NCBI GenBank assembly: GCA_045580835.1
Contig: JAZNOM010000091.1
Span: 5,088 to 69,087, forward strand
Direction of reading: 5' to 3'
Source of the DNA: UMGS902 sp045580835
GTDB lineage: Bacteria; Bacillota; Clostridia; Oscillospirales; CAG-272
Length of the DNA stretch: 64,000 nt
Shown here: positions 33,919-42,666 of the stretch, in pieces
Layout of the letters: every line of letters begins with the position of its first letter
How positions within the stretch are numbered: the stretch's first letter is position 1
The notes under the pieces: model-generated
The model's input: only the letters and a program-made list of their open reading frames with translations
What the model was told of the DNA's origin: nothing
The model's database searches: none
Translations under genes and position numbers: made by a program

Positions 33919-34374
33919 ATGGCACAGGATTATAAGATTATCAACATCTACATTGATAAAAACAAAGCCCTGTACGGTGCGCCGTTCGGTCCGTCTGAAA
34001 AATACGGCAAGCGCCCCATTGACCGCTTGTTTTTATTGATGCCCGGTTACTCGGATGAAATGCTTTGCGACTTTGTCAACCGTCTGTTTGACAAGTGCGA
34101 CAGCGAGGATGCGCGTGACGATATGCCGCCAAGCATTCAAACCTATCTTAAAGCTCGCTCATACAGTGAGGCTATCAAAAATCTCGGTTTGCTTGTAGGC
34201 TTTTACGCAGAGGGAGAAGGCTTTGCCTTTACCCCAACCGAAAACGTTGCAAAAAAAGGATTTGTAATGCTTGACAACAAAGTTTTTGAGCTTCGCCCCA
34301 ACTGCACAAGAAAAGAAATGGCAAATGCTTTAAACAAGGCTCTCAAGAGTGTTCATGTCGGTCAGGTTGAGTAA
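33919..34374 (+). CDS. Conserved-looking cytoplasmic protein of unknown function
   Basis: 151 residues, no signal peptide or membrane segment. Mixed alpha/beta look with phrases YGAPFGPSEKYGKRPIDRLF and FELRPNCTRKEMANALNKAL; I do not recognise the family. ATG 33919 follows AGGAG. It ends 57 bp before glgC on the same strand with no terminator between, so it may be the first gene of the glycogen operon, and a link to glycogen control is possible but unproven. Confidence 0.75.
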   Translation: MAQDYKIINIYIDKNKALYGAPFGPSEKYGKRPIDRLFLLMPGYSDEMLCDFVNRLFDKCDSEDARDDMPPSIQTYLKARSYSEAIKNLGLLVGFYAEGEGFAFTPTENVAKKGFVMLDNKVFELRPNCTRKEMANALNKALKSVHVGQVE

Positions 34375-34431
34375 ATCAGAGCACCATTATTCAAAATAAT
34401 ATTTATATATAAAATCGTGGAGGTAAGGATT

Positions 34432-35619
34432 ATGAATCAGAAGAGAAAAGAATGTGTCGCCATGCTGCTTGCAGGCGGCCAAGGCTCTCGCTTGTACGCA
34501 CTAACCAAGTCCACCGCAAAGCCCGCGGTAACCTTTGGCGGTAAGTACCGCATTATAGACTTCCCCCTCTCAAACTGCATCAATTCGGGTATTGACACCG
34601 TAGGCGTTCTTACCCAGTATCAGCCGCTCGTGCTCAATGATTACGTAGGTAACGGTCTTCCCTGGGATCTCGACCGTACATACGGCGGCGTAAAGATTCT
34701 CCCCCCGTATCAGGGACAGAAAAAGGCTGACTGGTATAAAGGTACTGCAAACGCAATTTACCAGAATCTTGCGTTTATCAATCAGTATGACCCCGAATAC
34801 GTTATCATCCTTTCAGGCGACCACATTTACCGTATGGATTATGACGCAATGCTTCGCTATCACAAGAAAAAGGACGCTGCCTGCACTATCGCAGTGCTTG
34901 AAGTTCCGATTGAAGAAGCAAGCCGCTTCGGTATTCTGACAACTCATGAAGACGGTCAGATTTACAAGTTTACCGAAAAGCCCAAGGAACCCGATTCAAC
35001 CAAGGCTTCTATGGGTATCTATATCTTTAACAAGAAGGCACTTGAACAGTACCTCATCGCAGACGAGGCAGATGAAAACTCTTCCAACGACTTTGGCAAG
35101 AACATCATCCCCAACATGCTGAATGCAGGTGAAAGAATGTTTGCGTTCCCGTTTGAGGGCTATTGGAAAGACGTTGGAACTATCGACTCGCTTTGGCAGG
35201 CAAACATGGACCTCCTCGGTGAGAATCCTGAGTTCTCCATGAATGAAGAGTCCAAGGGCAGAATTTTCTCCCGTACCACAGTTTCTCCTCCGCAGTATGT
35301 AGGCAAGGGCGCGATGATTCTCAACTCTATCATCACCGACGGCTGTAAGATTCACGGCACTGTTATTAACTCCGTGCTTTCAAGCGGTGTTACCGTTGAA
35401 GCCGGCGCAGTTGTAAAAGACAGCGTTATCATGGCAAACACCTATATCGGCAAGGATGCAACCGTTGATTACTCCATCCTCGATGAAAACATTACTGTTG
35501 AAACAGGCGCAAAAGTAGGCGAGCCTAAAGAAAGTGCTAAAGGCATTGCCGTTATCGGAAACGGTCTTAAGGTTGCGGCAGGTACAACCGTTGAAGCCGG
35601 CGCGATGATTCAGGAATAA
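34432..35619 (+). CDS. glgC: Glucose-1-phosphate adenylyltransferase (catalytic subunit)
   Basis: 395 residues. Makes ADP-glucose from ATP and glucose-1-phosphate, the committed step of glycogen synthesis. The nucleotide loop AMLLAGGQGSRLYALTKSTA, KPAVTFGGKYRIIDFPLSNC, the catalytic region SGDHIYRMDYDAML (Asp) and FTEKPKEP (sugar-phosphate Lys) are intact. The C-terminal third is a left-handed beta-helix of hexapeptides (VIMANTYIGKDATVDYSILD). The GTG at 34417 is inside the GGAGG ribosome site, so ATG 34432 is the start. Followed by glgD 13 bp on. Confidence 0.95.
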   Translation: MNQKRKECVAMLLAGGQGSRLYALTKSTAKPAVTFGGKYRIIDFPLSNCINSGIDTVGVLTQYQPLVLNDYVGNGLPWDLDRTYGGVKILPPYQGQKKADWYKGTANAIYQNLAFINQYDPEYVIILSGDHIYRMDYDAMLRYHKKKDAACTIAVLEVPIEEASRFGILTTHEDGQIYKFTEKPKEPDSTKASMGIYIFNKKALEQYLIADEADENSSNDFGKNIIPNMLNAGERMFAFPFEGYWKDVGTIDSLWQANMDLLGENPEFSMNEESKGRIFSRTTVSPPQYVGKGAMILNSIITDGCKIHGTVINSVLSSGVTVEAGAVVKDSVIMANTYIGKDATVDYSILDENITVETGAKVGEPKESAKGIAVIGNGLKVAAGTTVEAGAMIQE

Positions 35620-35632
35620 GGAGGATTTGACG

Positions 35633-36766
35633 ATGAATGCAATTGGATTGATTTTTTCTAACATACATGACTATGTAGTACCCGAACTCACACGTCACCG
35701 TGCTATCGCTTCTATCCCCTTTGGCGGCAGATACCGCATGATCGACTTTGAGCTTTCAAACATGGTTAACTCCGATATCACAAAGGTCGGCGTTATCACA
35801 AACTACAATTACCAGTCGCTGATGGACCACATCGGCACCGGTAAGGACTGGGACCTTGCTCGCCGCAGTGGCGGTATTAAGCTTCTCCCTCCCTTTATTT
35901 CTTCTTATGACTCTGCAAAGGGCGAGGCACTTCACACTGCCCGTCTTGAACTTCTCAAGGGCGCTCTCAATTTTATCGAACGCTCTAAAGAAGAGTATGT
36001 CGTTATGACCGACTGTGACCGCGTTTGCACAATCGACTATCAGAAGATAATGGACCGTCACATTGAGTCACGTGCAGACATCACCATAGTTACTCACCGC
36101 AAAAAGGTAACCGACGAGGGTATCGGCAAGGAAATCCTTATTGACGCAGACATGCTTGGCAGAATTGAAGATATTTCTGAGCACACCGCTGCTGACGACG
36201 GATATCACAACGTTTCAATGAACATCTTTGTTATGAAGCGTTTGTACCTCCTCAACATCATCCGCGACGCTATGGCTCACGGATATAAGAGCTTCTACCA
36301 CGATATCATCAGCAAGAACACCATGCACTCCGAGTATTACATCTACAATTTCGAGGGCTATTCCGCTACTGTAAACTCACTTGCTTCGTTCTTCGCTTCA
36401 AACATGGACCTCCTCAAGAGCGAGGTTCGCGCAGAGCTTTTTGAAACTCAATATCACCCCGTTTATACAAAGGTACGCAGCTCTGCTCCTACCAAATACC
36501 GTGCGGGCGCAATGGTTTCAAACTCGCTTATCGCTGACGGCTGTATCATCGAGGGCACTGTTGAAAACTCCATTATTTTCCGTGGAGTTACGGTTGCTCG
36601 CGGCACGGTTATCAAAAATTCTATCATTATGCAGGACTCCATCATCGGCAAGGACGTTGCACTCAACTGCGTAATTGCGGACAAGAACACCGTTATCCGT
36701 GACGGCAGAAAGCTCTCCGGACACGAAACACTCCCCTTCTTTATTGACAAAGGAGTTATAATATGA
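35633..36766 (+). CDS. glgD: Glucose-1-phosphate adenylyltransferase subunit GlgD
   Basis: 377 residues, a GlgC paralog. The N-terminus MNAIGLIFSNIHDYVVPELT lacks the GGxGxRL nucleotide loop present in GlgC, as is usual for GlgD, the regulatory partner in Firmicutes GlgC-GlgD complexes. FGGRYRMIDFELSNMVNSDI and the beta-helix C-terminus (SIIMQDSIIGKDVALNCVIA) are retained. ATG 35633 follows GGAGG. The stop overlaps the glgA start by 4 bp (ATGA). Confidence 0.94.
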   Translation: MNAIGLIFSNIHDYVVPELTRHRAIASIPFGGRYRMIDFELSNMVNSDITKVGVITNYNYQSLMDHIGTGKDWDLARRSGGIKLLPPFISSYDSAKGEALHTARLELLKGALNFIERSKEEYVVMTDCDRVCTIDYQKIMDRHIESRADITIVTHRKKVTDEGIGKEILIDADMLGRIEDISEHTAADDGYHNVSMNIFVMKRLYLLNIIRDAMAHGYKSFYHDIISKNTMHSEYYIYNFEGYSATVNSLASFFASNMDLLKSEVRAELFETQYHPVYTKVRSSAPTKYRAGAMVSNSLIADGCIIEGTVENSIIFRGVTVARGTVIKNSIIMQDSIIGKDVALNCVIADKNTVIRDGRKLSGHETLPFFIDKGVII

Positions 36767-38205
36767 GAAAGATACTTTTTGTAGGTGCTGAAGCACTTCC
36801 CTTTGCTGCTACCGGCGGCCTTGGCGATGTAATGGGTTCACTCCCCGCAGAAATTCAAAAGGCAGGCGGCGAAAACGTTGACGTTCGCGTAATCATGCCC
36901 CTTTACAAAGCAGTGTCCAACGAGTGGCGTGCACAGATGGAAACAGTATATGAAAGTTCCGTTTACCTAGGTTGGCGACAGCTTTACGTTGGTATCCGCA
37001 AGCTTGCGTACAAGGGTGTTACCTACTACTTTGTTGACAACGAGCAGTATTTCGGCAGAGAGGGCAAACTCTACGGTCACTACGATGACGCAGAGAGATA
37101 TGCATACTTCTGCGAAGCGGTACTTAGCTGCCTTCCCTACATCGACTTTGTTCCCGATGTGCTTCACGCACACGACTGGCAGGCGGCACTTGCCGTAGTT
37201 TACCTCAAAGTAAAATATCAGCACGATTGGCGTTATGATAGAGTAAGAAGCGTATTTACAATCCATAATATAGAGTACCAGGGCAAATACGACCCGTATA
37301 TTCTCGGCAGCACCTTTGGTCTTGGCAACGAGCACCTAGGTCTTATGTGCTACGACGGCTGCATCAACCTTATGAAAGCAGCTATCGAAGTATCCGACCT
37401 TGTTTCAACCGTCAGCCCGAAGTACGCAACCGAAATTATGGATCCGACCTACGCTCACGGACTTCATTATCAGCTTATCAAGGAGCATCTCAAAGTGCGC
37501 GGCATCTTAAACGGTATTGACTACGATTTGTACAATCCCGAAACCGATACCGTTATTGCTTCTCCGTTCACTTCGAGAGCGCTTTCGAAGAAAGCTGCAA
37601 ACAAAAAGGAACTCCAGAAAGAACTCGGACTCCCCGTGCGCGATGACGTTCCGATGCTTGCGCTTATTTCCCGTCTTGTTTCCCATAAGGGACTTGACCT
37701 TTTCACCCCTATTGCCGACAAACTGCTTGAAGATGACATTCAGATAGTAGTGCTTGGAATGGGCGATGAATCGTATGAGAGCTTTATGCGTGACCTTGAA
37801 GCGCGTCATCCCGATAAAATGCGTGCGCTTATCCTCTACAACCGTGATACCTCAAAGAAGATTTACGCAGCGTGCGACATCTTCCTTATGCCTTCCAAGA
37901 GCGAGCCCTGCGGTCTTTCGCAGATGATAGCTTCAAGATACGGTGCTATACCGGTAGTTCGTGAGACCGGCGGTCTTTACGACTCTATCAAGCCCTACTA
38001 CGAAGCTGACGGCGAAATATACGGCAACGGCTTTACCTTTGCAAATTACTACCACGGCGAGCTTTACGAGCGTACCAATGCCGCTATAGAGCTTTGGCGC
38101 GACAAGGCTGCCCGCAAAAAGCTTGTAACCAAGATTATGAAAACCGACTTTTCTTGGGGCGCATCAGCAAAGAAATACATTGAAATGTATAATGAGCTTT
38201 TCTAA
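36763..38205 (+). CDS. glgA: Glycogen synthase (ADP-glucose), GT5
   Basis: 480 residues, normal for bacterial GlgA. Extends alpha-1,4-glucan from ADP-glucose. EALPFAATGGLGDVMGSLPA carries the donor-binding loop (TGGLGDV here; KTGGL in many relatives). HAHDWQAALAVVYLK, FTIHNIEYQGKYD and the GT-B E-x7-E region (SKSEPCGLSQMIASRYGAIP) are intact. Translationally coupled to glgD. A hairpin without a T-run separates it from glgP. Confidence 0.95.
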   Translation: MRKILFVGAEALPFAATGGLGDVMGSLPAEIQKAGGENVDVRVIMPLYKAVSNEWRAQMETVYESSVYLGWRQLYVGIRKLAYKGVTYYFVDNEQYFGREGKLYGHYDDAERYAYFCEAVLSCLPYIDFVPDVLHAHDWQAALAVVYLKVKYQHDWRYDRVRSVFTIHNIEYQGKYDPYILGSTFGLGNEHLGLMCYDGCINLMKAAIEVSDLVSTVSPKYATEIMDPTYAHGLHYQLIKEHLKVRGILNGIDYDLYNPETDTVIASPFTSRALSKKAANKKELQKELGLPVRDDVPMLALISRLVSHKGLDLFTPIADKLLEDDIQIVVLGMGDESYESFMRDLEARHPDKMRALILYNRDTSKKIYAACDIFLMPSKSEPCGLSQMIASRYGAIPVVRETGGLYDSIKPYYEADGEIYGNGFTFANYYHGELYERTNAAIELWRDKAARKKLVTKIMKTDFSWGASAKKYIEMYNELF

Positions 38206-38214
38206 AATACTATC

Positions 38215-38243
38215 AGGAATTGCCGCTTTTCGCGGCAATTCCT
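38215..38243 (+). promoter_or_regulatory. Intercistronic hairpin between glgA and glgP
   Basis: 12 bp stem AGGAATTGCCGC / GCGGCAATTCCT with loop TTTTC. No T-run follows, so it is more likely an mRNA processing or stability element than a terminator. Confidence 0.55.
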
Positions 38244-38290
38244 AAAGTTATTTATATAGTTTTTACAATTAACAAGGAGATACCCAAAAA

Positions 38291-40726
38291 ATGAGTACCA
38301 AACCCGCAGAAATCAAGGCTGTAGCCGAAAAACTTGAGCTTAAGCTTTCGCGCTATTTCGGTTGCACACCTAAAGACGCTTCGCCCGAGCAGATGTACAA
38401 GGCGACAGCAATGACCGTTAAGGACATCCTTACCGAAAAACGCAAGACCTTTAAAGACAAGGTAAATAACGCAGAAGGCAAACGCGTATATTACATGTGC
38501 ATGGAATTCCTTCTCGGCCGTTCACTGAAGACTAACCTCCACAACCTCGGCGTAGTTGACGCGTACAAAGGTGCGCTAAAAAAACTCGGCTTTGATATCG
38601 AAAGTCTGTACGAGCTTGAGCCTGACGCAGGCCTCGGCAACGGCGGTCTCGGCCGTCTTGCTGCTTGCTTTATGGACTCACTCGCTTCGCTTGATTACCC
38701 GGCTACAGGCTTTTCAATCTGCTATGAATACGGACTTTTCAAGCAAAAGATTATCGACGGCTATCAGCTCGAGCTTCCTGACATCTGGCTCCCCGGCGGT
38801 GACGTGTGGCTTGTTCCCCGTACCGACCGTACTTTCAAGGTTAAGTTCGGCGGTCAGATTACCGAAAAATGGGTTAACGGCACCTGCGAAATCGGCTATG
38901 AAAATTACGACGAAATCGAGGCTGTTCCCTACGACATGATGATTTCAGGTGCTGACAGTGAGGGCGTTGGCAGACTCCGCCTTTGGAAAGCGCGCGACAT
39001 TGTCAACTTCAACATGTCACTCTTCACACAGGGTCAGTATGCACAGGCGCTTGCAGACAGCACCAATGCAGAAACCATTTCCAAGGTGCTTTACCCCTCC
39101 GATAACCACGTTGAAGGTAAGCTCCTCCGTCTTAAGCAGCAGTACTTCCTCGTAAGTGCGTCCGTACAGAGTATTCTCCGCGACCACATGGCGGTTTACG
39201 GCACACTCGAAAACCTCCCCGACAAGGTTGCAATTCACATTAACGACACTCACCCCGCTCTCTGTATCCCCGAACTTATGCGCATCCTTGTTGATGACCA
39301 CCGCTTTGATTGGGATAAGGCATGGAACATCGTTTGCCGCACCGTTTCCTATACAAACCACACCGTTCTTCCCGAGGCACTTGAAACCTGGGATGAGCAG
39401 CTTTTTGCGCTCACTCTCCCCCGTATGCACATGATCATCAAGGAAATCAACGAGCGTTTCTGCAAAGAAGCTTGGGAAAAGCTCCCTGCTAACTGGGATA
39501 AGATTTCCGGTCTTGCAATTTTGGCAAACGGCAGAGTAAGAATGGCAAACCTCGCCGTTATCGGCTCTCACCACATCAACGGCGTTTCCAAGATTCACTC
39601 CGATATTCTTGTAAACTCTGTATTCAAGGACTTCTACCGTCTGTATCCCGAGCGTTTCACTAATGTTACAAACGGTATTGCTCATCGCCGTTGGCTCTGC
39701 TACTCCAACCCCGGTCTTACCTCTCTCATTGACGAGTGCATCGGTGAGGACTATAAGAAGAACCCGAGAGCGCTTAACAACTTCCGCAAGTTTGAAAACG
39801 ACGATACGGTTCTTGCGCGTCTCGCAGAAATCAAGCACGACAACAAGGTTGCTTTTGCAAACAAGCTTAAGAGTGCGACCGGTCAGATTATCAACCCCAA
39901 CTCTATCTTTGACGTTCAGATCAAGCGACTTCACGAGTACAAGCGTCAGCTTCTCACCGCGCTCAACATCATCAACACCTATCTTGAACTCAAAGAAAAT
40001 CCGAACCTTGACATTATTCCGCAGACCTACCTCTTCGGCGCAAAGGCTGCTCCCGGCTACGCTATGGCAAAGCAGATTATCAAGCTTATCTGCTACATCT
40101 CCAAGGAGATTGAAGCAGACCCCATCATCCGCGAAAAGCTCCGCGTTGTATTCCTTGAAAACTACAGCGTAAGCATGGCTGAAGCACTTGTTCCCTCTGC
40201 CGAAATCAGCGAACAGATTTCGCTTGCAGGCAAGGAAGCAAGCGGTACCGGTTGCATGAAGCTTATGATTAACGGTGCGCTCACCATCGGTACTTTGGAC
40301 GGTGCAAATATCGAAATGCGCAAGGAAGCAGGCGAAGACAATATGTTCATCTTCGGTCTTGACTGCGACGGCGTTGACGATCTTTGGACCAAGGGCTATC
40401 ACTCTCAGGATTACTACCACGCAAGTGCCGCTCTCAAGCGCACTATCGACCGTCTCTATCAGGGATTTGCGGGTGAAAGCTTCGGCGACATCGCAAACTA
40501 CCTCATTTCCGCAGGCGGCGTAGCTGACCCGTATATGTGTCTTGCAGACTTTGAGTCATACAAGGCAGAGCATGACCGCGCAATCTCCATTTATCCTAAC
40601 CAGAAACTCTGGAACAAGATGTCCATTAACAATATCGCAGGTGCAGGCGAATTTGCCGCTGACCGCAGTATTGACGAATACGCAGAGCGTATTTGGAATC
40701 TTAAGAGAATGGTTAAGGGCGAATAA
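38291..40726 (+). CDS. glgP: Glycogen/starch phosphorylase, GT35
   Basis: 811 residues, standard length. Phosphorolysis of alpha-1,4-glucans to glucose-1-phosphate. Features: EFLLGRSLKTNLHNLG, DAGLGNGGLGRLAACFMDSL, the substrate-gate HINDTHPALCIPELMRIL, and the PLP site ASGTGCMKLMINGALTIG with the Schiff-base lysine at 657. The position before Met-Lys is Cys where most family members have Asn. ATG 38291 follows AAGGAGA. Fifth Glg-type gene in line; hairpins flank it on both sides. Confidence 0.96.
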   Translation: MSTKPAEIKAVAEKLELKLSRYFGCTPKDASPEQMYKATAMTVKDILTEKRKTFKDKVNNAEGKRVYYMCMEFLLGRSLKTNLHNLGVVDAYKGALKKLGFDIESLYELEPDAGLGNGGLGRLAACFMDSLASLDYPATGFSICYEYGLFKQKIIDGYQLELPDIWLPGGDVWLVPRTDRTFKVKFGGQITEKWVNGTCEIGYENYDEIEAVPYDMMISGADSEGVGRLRLWKARDIVNFNMSLFTQGQYAQALADSTNAETISKVLYPSDNHVEGKLLRLKQQYFLVSASVQSILRDHMAVYGTLENLPDKVAIHINDTHPALCIPELMRILVDDHRFDWDKAWNIVCRTVSYTNHTVLPEALETWDEQLFALTLPRMHMIIKEINERFCKEAWEKLPANWDKISGLAILANGRVRMANLAVIGSHHINGVSKIHSDILVNSVFKDFYRLYPERFTNVTNGIAHRRWLCYSNPGLTSLIDECIGEDYKKNPRALNNFRKFENDDTVLARLAEIKHDNKVAFANKLKSATGQIINPNSIFDVQIKRLHEYKRQLLTALNIINTYLELKENPNLDIIPQTYLFGAKAAPGYAMAKQIIKLICYISKEIEADPIIREKLRVVFLENYSVSMAEALVPSAEISEQISLAGKEASGTGCMKLMINGALTIGTLDGANIEMRKEAGEDNMFIFGLDCDGVDDLWTKGYHSQDYYHASAALKRTIDRLYQGFAGESFGDIANYLISAGGVADPYMCLADFESYKAEHDRAISIYPNQKLWNKMSINNIAGAGEFAADRSIDEYAERIWNLKRMVKGE

Positions 40727-40734
40727 AGTTAGTC

Positions 40735-40764
40735 TTATGCGTGCCGCAAAGCGGCACGCATAAA
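40735..40764 (+). promoter_or_regulatory. Intercistronic hairpin between glgP and the GH13 gene
   Basis: 13 bp stem TTATGCGTGCCGC / GCGGCACGCATAA with loop AAA, no T-run. Same type of placement as the hairpin at 38215-38243. Confidence 0.55.
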
Positions 40765-40788
40765 ATACATTTACACAATGAGGAACTT

Positions 40789-42657
40789 ATGCAAATAGCT
40801 ATTGTCAAGACCGTGGACGGCAAGGATTGCTCCTTTAGCAGCGCTTTTGCAGCAAACGTAACGCCGAAAATAACTTTGCGCATTCCAAGGGCACTCAAGC
40901 TCGTTGACCCGTCTATGGTAATTTGCCGCGACGGTCAAAGGGATAAATCAATTCTTCCAATATACGAGGGGCTTGACGGTGACGATGATATCTTCACCTT
41001 TACACTTGATTTAAAAAAGATGTGCGAAGACGAAGACGACGGACTCTTTTACTACGAGTTCCGCTTTGCCGAAAACGGCAAAACCTTATACACATCAAGT
41101 ATTAATAATGTAGACTTTTATCTTTACGAGCACCCTGCGCGCCGTTTTATTCTTTTGGTTTACGAGCCTGATTTTAAAACTCCCGAAAACTATTACGGCA
41201 CCACAATGTACCATGTTTTCGTTGACCGCTTTGCAAAGAGTGAAAAGAAGCTGCCCGTGCGCGATGACGCCATTTTGCGTGAAGATTGGGACACCGGCAT
41301 TCCCGAATTTGCACCCTACCCCGGCGCACCGCTTAAAAACAATCAGTTCTTCGGCGGCAGTCTTTGGGGCGTTATCGAAAAGCTTGACTATCTTGAAAGC
41401 CTTTCGGTAAACTGCTTGTACTTAAGCCCGATTTTCAAGGCGTATTCAAACCACAAGTACGACACAGGCAACTATCTCGAAATTGACGAAATGTTTGGCG
41501 GCAAGGAGGCTTTTGACGCGCTGCTTTCCGAATGTAAAAAGCGCGGAATTAAGGTTATCCTTGACGGCGTATTCAACCACACCGGCGACAACAGCCTTTA
41601 CTTTAACCGATACGGAAATTACCCTTCTCTCGGCGCTTATCAAAGCGAAAAGTCGCCGTATTCGGATTGGTATCATTTTCTCCGTTTCCCAAACAAGTAC
41701 GATTGTTGGTGGGGCATTGAAATTCTGCCTCGACTTAATCATTCGTCGCGCGAATGCAGAAACTATTTTGTGGGCAAAAACGGTGTTTGCGAGAACTACA
41801 TAAATGAAGGTATAAACGGCTGGCGGCTTGACGTTGCCGACGAGCTTTCGGATGTATTTCTCGACTCACTCCGCGATGTTGTAAAAAAGGCTAATCCCGA
41901 CGCTATCGTTATCGGAGAGGTTTGGGAAAACGCCGCTGAAAAAGTCGCCTACGGCACACGCCGCCGATACTTACGCGGCAAGCAGCTTGACAGCGTAATG
42001 AATTATCCCACAAAAAATGCGATAATCAACTTTATCAAGAGCGGCGACTGTACAATGCTTTACAACACTGTAACCGAGCTTTATTCATGCTATCCGAAAG
42101 CGGTTTGCGACTGCCTTATGAATCTGCTTGGCACTCATGATACAGAGCGCATACTTACCGCACTTGTCGGCAGAAACGCAGAAGGGTTTTCAAACGAGGA
42201 GCTTTCCAAGGTGCGTTTGAACGATGACGAGAAAAAGTACGGTATTGCAATGCTGAAAATGGCAAGCGCGATTCAGTATACGCTTTACGGCTTTCCCTCT
42301 GTTTTCTACGGTGATGAAGCAGGTATGGAGGGTTATCGCGACCCGTTCTGCCGCATGCCGTTCCCTTGGGGCAGAGAGTGCCAAGAGCTTACCGAACATT
42401 ATAAGGCGCTCGGCAAAATAAGAAAAGAGTACAGTGTTTATGCGGGCGGCGACTTTAAAGTTGTGTCGCATGACGGCGGGCTTTTTGCATTTGTGCGCAA
42501 AAACGAAAAGGAAAAGATGCTTACCGTGTGCAGCCGCGTTTCTTTCCCTGTAAAATATGAGATTGACGGAAAATGGCGCGATGCAGTTAGCGGTGACAAA
42601 GGCGAGGGCGCTGTTATGCTTGAGCCCAACACATTCCGCATTTTAGAGCTACTTTAA
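40789..42657 (+). CDS. GH13 alpha-glucan hydrolase (alpha-amylase/neopullulanase-like)
   Basis: 622 residues. An N-terminal beta domain (1-120) precedes the GH13 barrel: MYHVFVDRFAKS, VILDGVFNHTGDNS (region I), GWRLDVADELSD (region II, nucleophile Asp), VIGEVWENA (region III, acid Glu), LLGTHDTERIL (region IV, Asp). No signal peptide, so it acts in the cytoplasm on glycogen or imported maltodextrins. The N-terminal domain suggests a neopullulanase/cyclomaltodextrinase-type enzyme. ATG 40789 has GAGGA at 5 bp. In the glycogen operon, 10 bp before pncB. Confidence 0.92.
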   Translation: MQIAIVKTVDGKDCSFSSAFAANVTPKITLRIPRALKLVDPSMVICRDGQRDKSILPIYEGLDGDDDIFTFTLDLKKMCEDEDDGLFYYEFRFAENGKTLYTSSINNVDFYLYEHPARRFILLVYEPDFKTPENYYGTTMYHVFVDRFAKSEKKLPVRDDAILREDWDTGIPEFAPYPGAPLKNNQFFGGSLWGVIEKLDYLESLSVNCLYLSPIFKAYSNHKYDTGNYLEIDEMFGGKEAFDALLSECKKRGIKVILDGVFNHTGDNSLYFNRYGNYPSLGAYQSEKSPYSDWYHFLRFPNKYDCWWGIEILPRLNHSSRECRNYFVGKNGVCENYINEGINGWRLDVADELSDVFLDSLRDVVKKANPDAIVIGEVWENAAEKVAYGTRRRYLRGKQLDSVMNYPTKNAIINFIKSGDCTMLYNTVTELYSCYPKAVCDCLMNLLGTHDTERILTALVGRNAEGFSNEELSKVRLNDDEKKYGIAMLKMASAIQYTLYGFPSVFYGDEAGMEGYRDPFCRMPFPWGRECQELTEHYKALGKIRKEYSVYAGGDFKVVSHDGGLFAFVRKNEKEKMLTVCSRVSFPVKYEIDGKWRDAVSGDKGEGAVMLEPNTFRILELL

Positions 42658-42666
42658 GGAGCAAAA

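Noticed and set aside
39017..40420. A 467-codon minus-strand frame inside glgP
   Set aside because: It lies within the glycogen phosphorylase coding region, which has all catalytic motifs; no domain in the antisense product.
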